This document shows positions 9,280 through 16,400 of a DNA stretch of 64,000 nt, piece after piece. This DNA is from Dorea sp. CAG:317. Its GTDB lineage: Bacteria; Bacillota; Clostridia; Lachnospirales; Lachnospiraceae. Position 1 is the first letter of the stretch; every line of letters starts with the position of its first letter. The position numbers and the translations under genes were made by a program. The stretch covers positions 147,917-211,916 of the forward strand of contig FR892666.1 of the NCBI GenBank assembly GCA_000433535.1, in the 5' to 3' direction. Below the pieces are notes generated by a model. That model was not told the DNA's origin. It did no database searches and worked only from the letters and a program-made list of their open reading frames with translations.

Positions 9280-10503
9280 TTAGCTTCTGTAATCCGCATT
9301 AATTTCTATATATCCATGGGTCAGATCACATCCCCATGCCGTCGCTGTTTTTTCACCCATTTTCACATCTGCAATGGCAGTCACTTCCGATTCTGACAAA
9401 ATCTTCGTTGCTTCTGCTTCACTGTAATCTATCGCTGTTCCATTTTCAACGATTTGAATCTTGCCTGCCTTGCTCTCAAAGAAGAGATCGACCTTCTCCG
9501 GATCAAACTGTGCACCTGAATAACCCATTGCACACAGAATTCTTCCCCAGTTCGCATCGTGTCCTGCAATCGCTGTCTTGGTAAGATTGGAACACACAAT
9601 CGCTTTCGCCAGTGTCTTTGCCTGTTCTTCGCTTGCACATCCTACCGCTTTCACTTCAAAAAGAGCAGTCGCACCCTCTCCGTCACCTGCGATTTTTTTC
9701 GCAAGATACTCATTGATCTCATGAAGCGCCTCGACAAATTTGTTATAATCCTCACTTCCATATATAATTTCCTCATTTTCCGCAAGACCATTCGCCAGAA
9801 GGAGAACGGTGTCGTTAGTGGATGTATCACCGTCTACGGAAATCATATTGTACGTATTCTGCACATCCTCGCTCAAAGCCTTTTGCAGTGTTTCCTTTGA
9901 AATAACTGCATCCGTCGTAATAAACGCAAGCATCGTACACATATTAGGATGGATCATGCCGGAGCCTTTTGCCATTCCTCCTATGGTGACTGTCTTACCG
10001 CCCGCTTCAATCTCTATCGCAAGCTCTTTTTCACATGTATCGGTTGTCATAATTGCCTTTGCCGCTTCATTTCCGCTTTCTATAGAATCATTTTTCTTTT
10101 CTGCAAGCACTTCTACTCCGGCAATCAGCTTATCCATCGGCATCTGCTTTCCAATCACTCCTGTAGAGCCAAGAAGCACTCCGTCTTTCGATATCCCAAG
10201 CATTTCTGCTGCCGCTTTTGCCGTATCTTCACAGTAACCAAAGCCTTCTGCTCCGGTACATGCATTTGCAATGCCGGAATTTACAATCACTGCCTGCACA
10301 CCGGCACCTGACGCAACAACTTGCTGATCCCATTTTACAGGAGCTGCTTTTACCACATTGGTAGTAAATGTTCCTGCTGCCACACAAGGCACCTTGCTGT
10401 AGACCATTGCCATATCTGTGCGATCCTTGTATTTGATTCCTGCTGCCGTTGCTGCTGCCTCATATCCTTTTGCTGCGGTTACTCCACCTTTTATCTTCTT
10501 CAT
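9280..10503 (-). CDS. argJ: Bifunctional glutamate N-acetyltransferase/ornithine acetyltransferase
   Basis: ArgJ transfers acetyl from N-acetylornithine to glutamate, recycling the acetyl group; the bifunctional type also uses acetyl-CoA. The 407-residue precursor self-cleaves before a conserved Thr. Here the cleavage region reads KGSGMIHPNMCTMLAF, with Cys where most family members have Ala but the nucleophilic Thr retained. Other landmarks are NSGIANACTG near the N-terminus and VDGDTSTNDT in the beta chain. Its presence means the cyclic acetyl pathway is used, so a separate ArgA would be needed only for priming. It lies between the GNAT gene and argB within the minus-strand arginine operon, with a 45-base gap upstream. 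Confidence 0.95.
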   Translation of the reverse strand: MKKIKGGVTAAKGYEAAATAAGIKYKDRTDMAMVYSKVPCVAAGTFTTNVVKAAPVKWDQQVVASGAGVQAVIVNSGIANACTGAEGFGYCEDTAKAAAEMLGISKDGVLLGSTGVIGKQMPMDKLIAGVEVLAEKKNDSIESGNEAAKAIMTTDTCEKELAIEIEAGGKTVTIGGMAKGSGMIHPNMCTMLAFITTDAVISKETLQKALSEDVQNTYNMISVDGDTSTNDTVLLLANGLAENEEIIYGSEDYNKFVEALHEINEYLAKKIAGDGEGATALFEVKAVGCASEEQAKTLAKAIVCSNLTKTAIAGHDANWGRILCAMGYSGAQFDPEKVDLFFESKAGKIQIVENGTAIDYSEAEATKILSESEVTAIADVKMGEKTATAWGCDLTHGYIEINADYRS

Positions 10504-10548
10504 ATTCCATCCATCCTTTCTTCTTTCTCATTTCTATCTACTGTTTTC

Positions 10549-10992
10549 TTACTGAATAAACGCTGTAATATTTTTCTCATTTAACGTAAAGTCGTAATAA
10601 TTAAGATCTTCTCTCTTCGTCCATGCAATTTCTTTCCAAAATGCATTGCCGATATCGTTCTTTGTAAATGCGATCAGTGAAACTTTATTGATTTCTTCTT
10701 TTTTAAGCGCCTCCATGGCAAATGCCACCATGGATTTACCAATGCCTCTCATTCGGTAGTCCTTGTGAACGCAGACGTGATATAAGCATCCTCTTCTGCC
10801 GTCATGACCACATAAGATCGCGCCTACAACTTTCCCGTCTTCTTCTGCCACTACACTGGTTGTCGGATTACGCTTTAAGAAACGGGCAACGCCTTCTCTT
10901 GAATCATCCATACTTCTGATTCCAAATCCTTTGATACTGTTCCAAAGCTCTTTGACCTGATCATAGTCTTCTATTGTCATTACTCTTACCAT
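10549..10992 (-). CDS. GNAT-family N-acetyltransferase inside the arginine operon
   Basis: A 147-residue single-domain GNAT acetyltransferase. Beta4/alpha3 and the acetyl-CoA pyrophosphate loop are visible as LYHVCVHKDYRMRGIGKSMV (R/QxxGxG/A = RMRGIG), preceded by KVVGAILCGHDGRRG. C-terminal elements KVSLIAFTKNDIGNAFW follow. It lies between argC (16-base gap) and argJ (45-base gap) on the same strand, so it is almost certainly cotranscribed. The position suggests a stand-alone N-acetylglutamate synthase that primes the cycle, as short GNAT proteins do in some bacteria, but the sequence does not prove substrate. A general small-molecule or protein acetyltransferase role is the alternative. 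Confidence 0.85.
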   Translation of the reverse strand: MVRVMTIEDYDQVKELWNSIKGFGIRSMDDSREGVARFLKRNPTTSVVAEEDGKVVGAILCGHDGRRGCLYHVCVHKDYRMRGIGKSMVAFAMEALKKEEINKVSLIAFTKNDIGNAFWKEIAWTKREDLNYYDFTLNEKNITAFIQ

Positions 10993-11008
10993 CTAACCAC
11001 TCCTTTTA

Positions 11009-12049
11009 TTACGGGAACATCGGAACCAGGTTAAGTCCTTCATTTTCCGGCAGACCAAACATAAGATTCATATTCTGTACTGCCTGCCCCGCTGCGCCTT
11101 TTACCAGATTATCGATGGCGCCCATCAGGATAATCCTGTTTGTTCTCGGATCAATCTTAAAATTTATGTCTACATAGTTGCTGCCTTCCACCCATTTCGT
11201 TTCCGGGCATACACCTTCCGGCAAAAGGCGGATGAATTGTTCTTTGTCATAATATTTTTCGTAAATTGCTTTTATATCCTCGTATGTAACTTCTTTCTTA
11301 AGAGACGCATATTCTGTCACCAGAATCCCCCGATTCATCGGCACAAGATGCGGTGTGAAGTTAAGCACCACCTGCTCTCCTGAAGCATAGCCAAGCTGTT
11401 CCTCAATCTCCGGTGTATGTCTGTGGCTGGCAACTCCGTAAGCCTTTATATTTTCATTAACCTCACAGTACAGATTCGGAAGCTTCGCCCCTCTTCCCGC
11501 TCCGGATGTCCCGGACTTGGCATCAATGATCAAGGTATTCATATCAATAACCCCCTCTTTTGCCAGCGGATATGCTGTCAATATGGAGCAGGTTGTATAA
11601 CAGCCCGGATTTGCCACAAGTCTCGCTTTTTTCACATCTTCCCGGTTGATCTCACACAGACCATATACCGCTTCCTCAATAAACTGGGGACTTTGATGAA
11701 CGATCCTATACCATTTTTCATAAGTTTTTACATCCTTGATTCGGTAATCCGCGCTCAAATCAATGATCTTCGTCTTTTTAAGAATCTCTTCCGTCATCAC
11801 TGACGCACAGAAGCCCTGCGGCGTAGCAGTAAAGATCACATCCGCCTCTTCTGCCAATTGCTCCATATGATCATCCATACATTTAGCATCCACGATCCGA
11901 AACATATTTCTATAAATATCCGCATAGTTCTGATCCACATAACTTCTGGAACCATACCAGACAATCTCCACATCTCTATGATTCATCAAAATTCTAACAA
12001 GCTCCGCTCCGGCATAGCCGGTGGCTCCAATAATCCCTGCTTTTATCAT
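11009..12049 (-). CDS. argC: N-acetyl-gamma-glutamyl-phosphate reductase
   Basis: ArgC reduces N-acetylglutamyl phosphate with NADPH to the semialdehyde, the third step of arginine synthesis. The Rossmann start is IIGATGYAGAELVRIL, the catalytic cysteine lies in LVANPGCYTTCSILTAYPL, and the substrate region is KSGTSGAGRGAKLP followed by ASHRHTPEIEEQ. The ATG at 12049 is chosen because AGGAGGT lies at 12054-12060 with good spacing. An upstream in-frame codon would run through a hairpin. Length (346 residues) is normal for the short bacterial type. It is the first gene of the minus-strand operon and has a sigma-A promoter overlapped by ARG-box-like palindromes (separate entry). Confidence 0.96.
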   Translation of the reverse strand: MIKAGIIGATGYAGAELVRILMNHRDVEIVWYGSRSYVDQNYADIYRNMFRIVDAKCMDDHMEQLAEEADVIFTATPQGFCASVMTEEILKKTKIIDLSADYRIKDVKTYEKWYRIVHQSPQFIEEAVYGLCEINREDVKKARLVANPGCYTTCSILTAYPLAKEGVIDMNTLIIDAKSGTSGAGRGAKLPNLYCEVNENIKAYGVASHRHTPEIEEQLGYASGEQVVLNFTPHLVPMNRGILVTEYASLKKEVTYEDIKAIYEKYYDKEQFIRLLPEGVCPETKWVEGSNYVDINFKIDPRTNRIILMGAIDNLVKGAAGQAVQNMNLMFGLPENEGLNLVPMFP

Positions 12050-12061
12050 AATTACCTCCTG

Positions 12062-12094
12062 GGGACGTAGCACTTTTGCACTTTGCTACGTCCC
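12062..12094 (-). promoter_or_regulatory. Perfect 11-bp hairpin just before the argC ribosome binding site
   Basis: On the minus strand the leader contains GGGACGTAGCA, an 11-nt loop and TGCTACGTCCC, a perfect 11-bp stem. It ends one base before the extended ribosome site of argC (AGGAGGT, 12054-12060). No U tract follows, so it is not an ordinary terminator. Possible roles are a 5' stabiliser, a translation-control element or a small palindromic repeat inserted in the leader. The function is not known. Confidence 0.6.
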
Positions 12095-12129
12095 AAACTG
12101 CATTTTGCCCTGTCCTTTTTGAAAAGTTT

Positions 12130-12164
12130 TGCATAATTATACTTCTTTATTGTATATTATGCAA
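12130..12164 (-). promoter_or_regulatory. argC promoter with two ARG-box-like operators
   Basis: Reading minus, the -35 is TTGCAT (12159-12164), the spacer is 17 bp and the -10 is TATAAT (12136-12141). Two palindromic boxes overlap these elements: TGCATAATATACA over the -35 (12152-12164) and TGCATAATTATACT, read plus, over the -10 (12130-12143). Both resemble the ArgR/AhrC ARG box (TGAATWWWWATTCA-like, two boxes about one turn or more apart). Repression by arginine-bound ArgR is therefore likely. No argR gene is in the window. Confidence 0.7.
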
Positions 12165-12216
12165 GTATTTTTTATTGATTATTTTTAAGATATTCTGCGA
12201 TTCTTTTTTATATTAG

Positions 12217-12257
12217 AAAAAAGACAATCAACTTCTCATTTGAAATCAACTGTCTTT
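12217..12257 (-). terminator. Probable terminator after the HAAS-FtsW gene
   Basis: On the minus strand, AAAGACA (12251-12257) pairs with TGTCTTT (12220-12226) around an imperfectly self-complementary interior, followed by a run of six T at 12217-12222. It lies 57 bases downstream of the HAAS-FtsW stop and upstream of the argC promoter, where a transcription stop is expected. The short perfect part of the stem keeps confidence moderate. Confidence 0.5.
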
Positions 12258-12313
12258 CCTGTGTTCTATTCGGTTTTTATGTATTAAATGGGTATCTTTG
12301 AGTTAACACTCTG

Positions 12314-13645
12314 TTAAAGGCAGATTTGTTTTGTTCGGCTTTTCTTTGGCTCTTTTGCTATGTTTTGATATCGGTAGATGCTAAATAGTAATCCGAGCAA
12401 TATTCCGGTCACAACCGCGCTGCTTCCTCCTGTGCTTAAGAATGGGCAGTATCCATCTCCGTATGGCTGCAGTCCCAGATTACCGAGAAGATAGATCACC
12501 AGCCGTCCTACAAGCACTACCGTGCATCCTAATCCCATGATTCTGCCCGCTTGGTTTCTCTGACGAAGTGTATGCTTCAGCAGATAGAATAGCAAAACTG
12601 CAATTAAACTAATAAACAGAACCGCTGTCAAAATTCCGCAAAATGAAAGGATATAGGTAAATAAAAAGTCTCTGTCCCCATACATTTCCAGTCCTTTCAT
12701 TGCCTGTGCCGAACTTCCGACCATATGGCTGTTCGCTGCCGCTGACCTAAGAGGCTCCATTACCGCTGATATTTCTTCTCCATAAGGCGGAAGAAGCATT
12801 TGCAGCCGCTCCTTCTGATACAATGCCCCAAACTTCCAAACCATACCGGCATACAATACCGGAAGAATCAAAACCGCTGATACTGTTCCAAAATATACTC
12901 TTTTTTTCTTTACACGGAACCAGTCACAGGAGACCGCATAAAGAAATATGACCATCGAAAATACACATAACAACAAAGCAAGCATTAAGCTGTTAGCATA
13001 AAACACTACCACAACCGCCGGAAGCATCCATACAATTGCCTTCCAGATCACTTCATATCCTTGTCCGCGGTAACGGTACAGAATCGCTCCATACAACGGA
13101 AGGAACAGATATACTAATACCCTTACGTTCAAAATCATCATTCCGCCTACACTGATCCATCCCACACTTCCATTGACAACCGTCCCACCAAACCAGATAC
13201 CTGCCATCAAAATGAGAAACAGTCCGACTGTAAGTTCTCTTGCCTTTTCTCCGATTCTACTGTAATCCACGTAACAAACTCCAATCATAACTACAAATGC
13301 AAGCACATAATATACCCATGAATTTGCAATATAGATCCCTAGACCGCTCCGATCATACAATAGGTATCGAAAAATCATTCCTGCCAGATAAAGTGCTCCG
13401 GTAAGCAAGATCAATCCCCAAGCCATCTTTGGGCGGTGAATGCGGTCCATATCAACACCGACTGACACCGGATCTCCCATCTCCATAACTGCCGCTGCCT
13501 CGGCTTCTTTCTCTGTCATCCCGGACGCTAAAAAATCCTTCTTCTGATCTTCCATGTGGTCTTCCAGTTCTTTTTCAATCATCGGAAGCGCTTTTTTATA
13601 ACGAATCTGCTCTGCCAGAATCTCCAAATATTCCTTCTTATCCAT
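12314..13645 (-). CDS. HAAS-domain/FtsW-RodA-like fusion membrane protein
   Basis: A polytopic membrane protein of 443 residues. The first 70 residues form a soluble HAAS-type helical prefix (KKALPMIEKELEDHMEDQKK, EAEAAAVMEMGDP), a domain that usually contacts PadR-like regulators. About ten membrane helices follow. The C-terminal half resembles the SEDS family (FtsW/RodA/SpoVE): YGDRDFLFTYILSFCG matches the TDFIFxxxxEexG region, and PFLSTGGSSAVV matches PFLSYGGSS, with Thr in place of Tyr. SEDS proteins are peptidoglycan glycosyltransferases. Whether this divergent member is active is unknown. The start at 13645 follows GGAGGT. The gene overlaps padR by 8 bases, so the pair is translationally coupled. 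Confidence 0.78.
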   Translation of the reverse strand: MDKKEYLEILAEQIRYKKALPMIEKELEDHMEDQKKDFLASGMTEKEAEAAAVMEMGDPVSVGVDMDRIHRPKMAWGLILLTGALYLAGMIFRYLLYDRSGLGIYIANSWVYYVLAFVVMIGVCYVDYSRIGEKARELTVGLFLILMAGIWFGGTVVNGSVGWISVGGMMILNVRVLVYLFLPLYGAILYRYRGQGYEVIWKAIVWMLPAVVVVFYANSLMLALLLCVFSMVIFLYAVSCDWFRVKKKRVYFGTVSAVLILPVLYAGMVWKFGALYQKERLQMLLPPYGEEISAVMEPLRSAAANSHMVGSSAQAMKGLEMYGDRDFLFTYILSFCGILTAVLFISLIAVLLFYLLKHTLRQRNQAGRIMGLGCTVVLVGRLVIYLLGNLGLQPYGDGYCPFLSTGGSSAVVTGILLGLLFSIYRYQNIAKEPKKSRTKQICL

Positions 13646-13973
13646 AACATACACCTCCAAGTACTCTTCCCACTGCCTGTGAATATTCTTCCCACTCTTC
13701 TTTTTTCACCTGAAGCTGTTTTTTCCCCGCCTTAGTAAGTGTATAGTATTTTCTCGTTTTCCCTCCAATCTCTTCCTCATAGGTTTCCACATATCCCTGC
13801 TCCTCTAATTTATGAAGAATTGGATATAGTGTCCCCGCCTTCAATGAGAAGACATTCATAGAACGTTCTCGAAGCGTTTCGATCATTTCATAACCATACA
13901 TATCTTTTTCCTCCAGAAGCTTCATAAGAAGCATGGAGTTACTTCCTGACAACAAACTTTTATCAACAGCCAT
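13638..13973 (-). CDS. PadR-family transcriptional regulator
   Basis: A 111-residue PadR winged-helix repressor. The N-terminal domain has LLMKLLEEKDMYGYEMIE and the wing region LKAGTLYPILHKLEEQGYVE, then GGKTRKYYTLTKAGKKQL and a short dimerisation helix. PadR proteins paired with a HAAS-containing membrane protein commonly regulate their own operon and respond to envelope stress. Here the partner is the HAAS-FtsW fusion immediately downstream. Two direct repeats overlap its promoter (separate entry), which argues for autoregulation. The start ATG at 13973 is preceded by GGAGAG. Confidence 0.92.
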   Translation of the reverse strand: MAVDKSLLSGSNSMLLMKLLEEKDMYGYEMIETLRERSMNVFSLKAGTLYPILHKLEEQGYVETYEEEIGGKTRKYYTLTKAGKKQLQVKKEEWEEYSQAVGRVLGGVCYG

Positions 13974-14032
13974 TTTTATTCTCTCCTTTCATTCTTTCCG
14001 TCACATCGTCCTTATTCTTGATTTTTAATATA

Positions 14033-14089
14033 TAGAACATCTATACATGTTCTTATCTTTATAATACATAGAACATCTATATATGTCAA
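14033..14089 (-). promoter_or_regulatory. padR promoter with two direct operator repeats
   Basis: Reading minus, TTGACA (14084-14089), a 17-bp spacer and TATTAT (14061-14066) form a near-consensus sigma-A promoter for padR. An 18-bp near-identical direct repeat, TAGAACATCTATAYATGT, lies at 14033-14050 and 14069-14086, 36 bp apart. One copy fills the spacer and touches the -35; the other lies just downstream of the start point. The internal AGAACATn4-6ATGTTCT dyad in the first copy fits a PadR operator. Autorepression is the likely reading. Confidence 0.68.
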
Positions 14090-14196
14090 GACAACATTTC
14101 CGAAATGATCTCATTTTAACACTGCACTATATTTGATTCATTTTATACATATGTTTTGTATATTTTGAATAATTTAATGTTTTTTCCATTTTTCTA

Positions 14197-14258
14197 TTGC
14201 ATATTTATAAATATTGGTGTATATTAATTCTTGCGATCAAGAATTGCATATTTATACA
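14197..14258 (+). promoter_or_regulatory. argG promoter with two ARG-box-like sites
   Basis: TTGCAT (14197-14202), a 17-bp spacer and TATATT (14220-14225) form a sigma-A promoter. The 14-mer ATTGCATATTTATA occurs twice, at 14196-14209 and 14243-14256. The second copy extends to the palindrome TGCATATTTATACA. The first covers the -35, the second lies about +13 to +26, the usual layout of paired ArgR sites. Between them AATTCTTG-CGAT-CAAGAATT (14226-14245) forms another dyad at the transcription start. The AGGAGG ribosome site is at 14280-14285. Confidence 0.7.
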
Positions 14259-14292
14259 GGCAAAACAATTTACAGTTTAGGAGGTTTTACAT

Positions 14293-15513
14293 ATGAAAGA
14301 GAAAGTTGTATTAGCGTATTCCGGAGGGCTTGACACTACAGCCATTATCCCTTGGCTCAAAGAAAATTTTGACTATGAAGTTATCTGCTGCTGTGTAGAC
14401 TGCGGACAGGAAGAAGAATTAGACGGTTTGGAAGAACGTGCAAAATTATCCGGCGCTTCCAAATTATATATTGAAGATATCGTAGACGATTTCTGCGACA
14501 ATTACATTGTACCTTGCGTACAGGCACATGCCATTTATGAAAATAAATATTTACTCGGCACTTCTATGGCACGTCCTGCAATTGCAAAACGTCTTGTGGA
14601 AATCGCAAGAAAAGAAGGGGCTACTGCAATCTGTCACGGAGCTACCGGAAAAGGAAACGATCAGATCCGTTTCGAGCTCGGTATTAAGGCTCTGGCTCCT
14701 GATATCAAGATTATCGCGCCTTGGCGTATGACAGACGTATGGACCATGAATTCTCGCGAGGAAGAGATTGAATATTGTAAAGCACATGGTATTGATCTCC
14801 CATTTGACGCAAGCCACAGTTACAGCCGTGACCGTAACTTATGGCACATCAGCCACGAGGGTCTGGAACTGGAAGATCCTGCATGCGAACCAAACTATGA
14901 CGACTTACTGGTACTTGGCGTATCTCCTGAGAAAGCTCCGGATGAAGCAGAGTATGTAACAATGACTTTTGAAAAAGGTGTTCCTAAGAGCATCAACGGA
15001 GAAGAAATGAAAGTTTCTGATATTATCCGCAAGCTAAATGAACTTGGTGGAAAGCACGGCGTCGGAATCTGCGACATTGTAGAAAACCGTGTTGTGGGCA
15101 TGAAATCCCGCGGAGTCTATGAAACACCTGGCGGAACCATCCTCTATGAAGCACATCAGCAGTTAGAAGAACTCGTTCTCGACCGTGCTACTTATGAAGT
15201 AAAAGAAGAAATGGGCAACAAACTGTCTCAGGTTGTATATGAAGGTAAATGGTTCACACCACTTCGCGAAGCAATTCAAGCATTTATCGAGAGCACACAG
15301 GAATATGTGACAGGCGAAGTAAAATTCAAACTTTACAAAGGAAATATCATCAAAGCCGGAACAACTTCTCCATACTCTCTGTACAGCGAATCTCTGGCAA
15401 GCTTTACAACCGGCGATCTCTATGATCACCACGATGCAGACGGATTTATCAATCTGTTCGGTCTGCCGCTTAAGGTTCGCGCTATGAAAATGGCTGAAGT
15501 CGAAGGCAAATAA
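14293..15513 (+). CDS. argG: Argininosuccinate synthase
   Basis: ArgG joins citrulline and aspartate using ATP, giving argininosuccinate, AMP and pyrophosphate. The 406-residue protein starts with the PP-loop [18 protein letters not shown] (SGGLDT motif), contains [15 protein letters not shown] for ATP/citrulline binding, and [17 protein letters not shown]. Length is normal. The gene is the only arginine gene on the plus strand here and is not followed by argH. A strong bidirectional terminator comes 29 bases after the stop. The promoter carries ARG-box-like repeats matching those before argC, so both units are probably controlled together. Confidence 0.97.
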   Translation: MKEKVVLAYSGGLDTTAIIPWLKENFDYEVICCCVDCGQEEELDGLEERAKLSGASKLYIEDIVDDFCDNYIVPCVQAHAIYENKYLLGTSMARPAIAKRLVEIARKEGATAICHGATGKGNDQIRFELGIKALAPDIKIIAPWRMTDVWTMNSREEEIEYCKAHGIDLPFDASHSYSRDRNLWHISHEGLELEDPACEPNYDDLLVLGVSPEKAPDEAEYVTMTFEKGVPKSINGEEMKVSDIIRKLNELGGKHGVGICDIVENRVVGMKSRGVYETPGGTILYEAHQQLEELVLDRATYEVKEEMGNKLSQVVYEGKWFTPLREAIQAFIESTQEYVTGEVKFKLYKGNIIKAGTTSPYSLYSESLASFTTGDLYDHHDADGFINLFGLPLKVRAMKMAEVEGK

Positions 15514-15541
15514 TAGTATACTATGAATATCCTTATATAAA

Positions 15542-15588
15542 AAAGGGGCATATCAGAAATCACATAGTGAAAACTGATATGCTCCTTT
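15542..15588. terminator. Bidirectional terminator between argG and lspA
   Basis: AAAGGGGCATATCAG (15542-15556) pairs with CTGATATGCTCCTTT (15574-15588), a 15-bp stem with one G-T pair and a 17-nt loop. A-rich and T-rich flanks lie on both sides. It separates the convergent argG (plus) and lspA (minus) genes and probably serves both. Confidence 0.82.
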
Positions 15589-15618
15589 GCTTCATTTTAA
15601 ACGCAATATTACTCGTCT

Positions 15619-16083
15619 TTACTTCCTCTTACCAATCCTGCCGATTCCGACGAAAACTGCACCGATAACAATATAGAAATCCGCAAGATTCGCTGTCAGA
15701 CTGGAAAGGAATTTATTTTTGCTCTGAAAACCAATGTAATCAATCACCTTTTTCCTTACCAGACGATCGTAAATATTGCTGGCTGCTCCTGCTGTGAGAA
15801 AGATCATTCCTGTTTTCTCCAACCATTTCCCTTTCTTTAGGAACAACAAGAAATCATAGAACAAAATCACCACGCCTGTGACGGCAGAAGCCCCCTGCAC
15901 AATTCCGGGATATTTCTCCAAGGTACTTAACAAAAAGCCACGGTTATATACTTTGCGAAGCACAATTCCCGGAACAATACACTTTCGTTCTTCCCGTCTG
16001 TCAAATGTATCTTCGATATACTGCTTTATCCCCATATCAATACAGAGAAGAATCGCAAACATACCGACAAAACCGGCAACCAT
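15619..16083 (-). CDS. lspA: LspA-like signal peptidase II
   Basis: A 154-residue membrane aspartyl protease that removes signal peptides from prolipoproteins. Four membrane helices are predicted. The two catalytic Asp motifs are visible as GAASNIYDRLVRKKVIDYIGF (split here as GAASNIYDR and VIDYIGF) and TANLADFYIVIGAVF, in place of the more common GGAxGNxxDR and FNxAD. The N-terminal NRG motif (VYNRGFLLS) corresponds to NxGAAF. The sequence is more divergent than typical LspA, so it may be a second, accessory copy. The start ATG overlaps the stop of the upstream 96-residue protein (TAATG), giving translational coupling. Confidence 0.8.
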   Translation of the reverse strand: MVAGFVGMFAILLCIDMGIKQYIEDTFDRREERKCIVPGIVLRKVYNRGFLLSTLEKYPGIVQGASAVTGVVILFYDFLLFLKKGKWLEKTGMIFLTAGAASNIYDRLVRKKVIDYIGFQSKNKFLSSLTANLADFYIVIGAVFVGIGRIGKRK

Positions 16084-16373
16084 TACAAAACTCCCTTAAT
16101 TCGCTCGATCTCTTCTTCCAGTCTTCTCGTCTCTCTGTCACGCTTTTCAATCGCTTCACACATTGCCACATAGTCAAGATCTGAGATCTCACCGTCTTTA
16201 AACTTCTCATAAACCATACGTCCGATATCAATGAAATCCCTGTCATTCGCACGCTGAAGTCCTCGGATATTACTCTTTAACTTCTGAATCTCTATCGTAT
16301 CTTCTGTCTTCTTCCCGATGTCACTTGCCACATCTGATATTTTCTTTCCAAGTTCTTCAAAAAAATCTGCCAT
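16083..16373 (-). CDS. Small coiled-coil protein of unknown function
   Basis: A 96-residue soluble protein with almost continuous helical, charged sequence: an N-terminal amphipathic segment (FFEELGKKISDVASDIGKK), a middle NIRGLQRANDRDFIDIG, and a C-terminal coiled coil (KRDRETRRLEEEIERI). It has no signal peptide or membrane helix. I do not recognise a characterised family; similar short proteins occur next to S8 peptidase or zinc-ribbon genes in Clostridia. It lies 27 bases after the S8 peptidase gene and its stop overlaps the lspA start. The role is unknown. Confidence 0.7.
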   Translation of the reverse strand: MADFFEELGKKISDVASDIGKKTEDTIEIQKLKSNIRGLQRANDRDFIDIGRMVYEKFKDGEISDLDYVAMCEAIEKRDRETRRLEEEIERIKGVL

Positions 16374-16400
16374 TACTTTTGTCTCCTTTTCTCTATTTTC

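Noticed and set aside
12220..12257. Riboswitch or T-box in the argC leader
   Set aside because: No T-box sequence, specifier loop or known aptamer core is visible; the hairpin fits a terminator for the gene upstream.
14156..14165. TACATATGTT upstream of argG as a BlaI site
   Set aside because: Imperfect dyad in A+T-rich DNA, about 30 bases before the -35 of a gene with an adequate ARG-box explanation.
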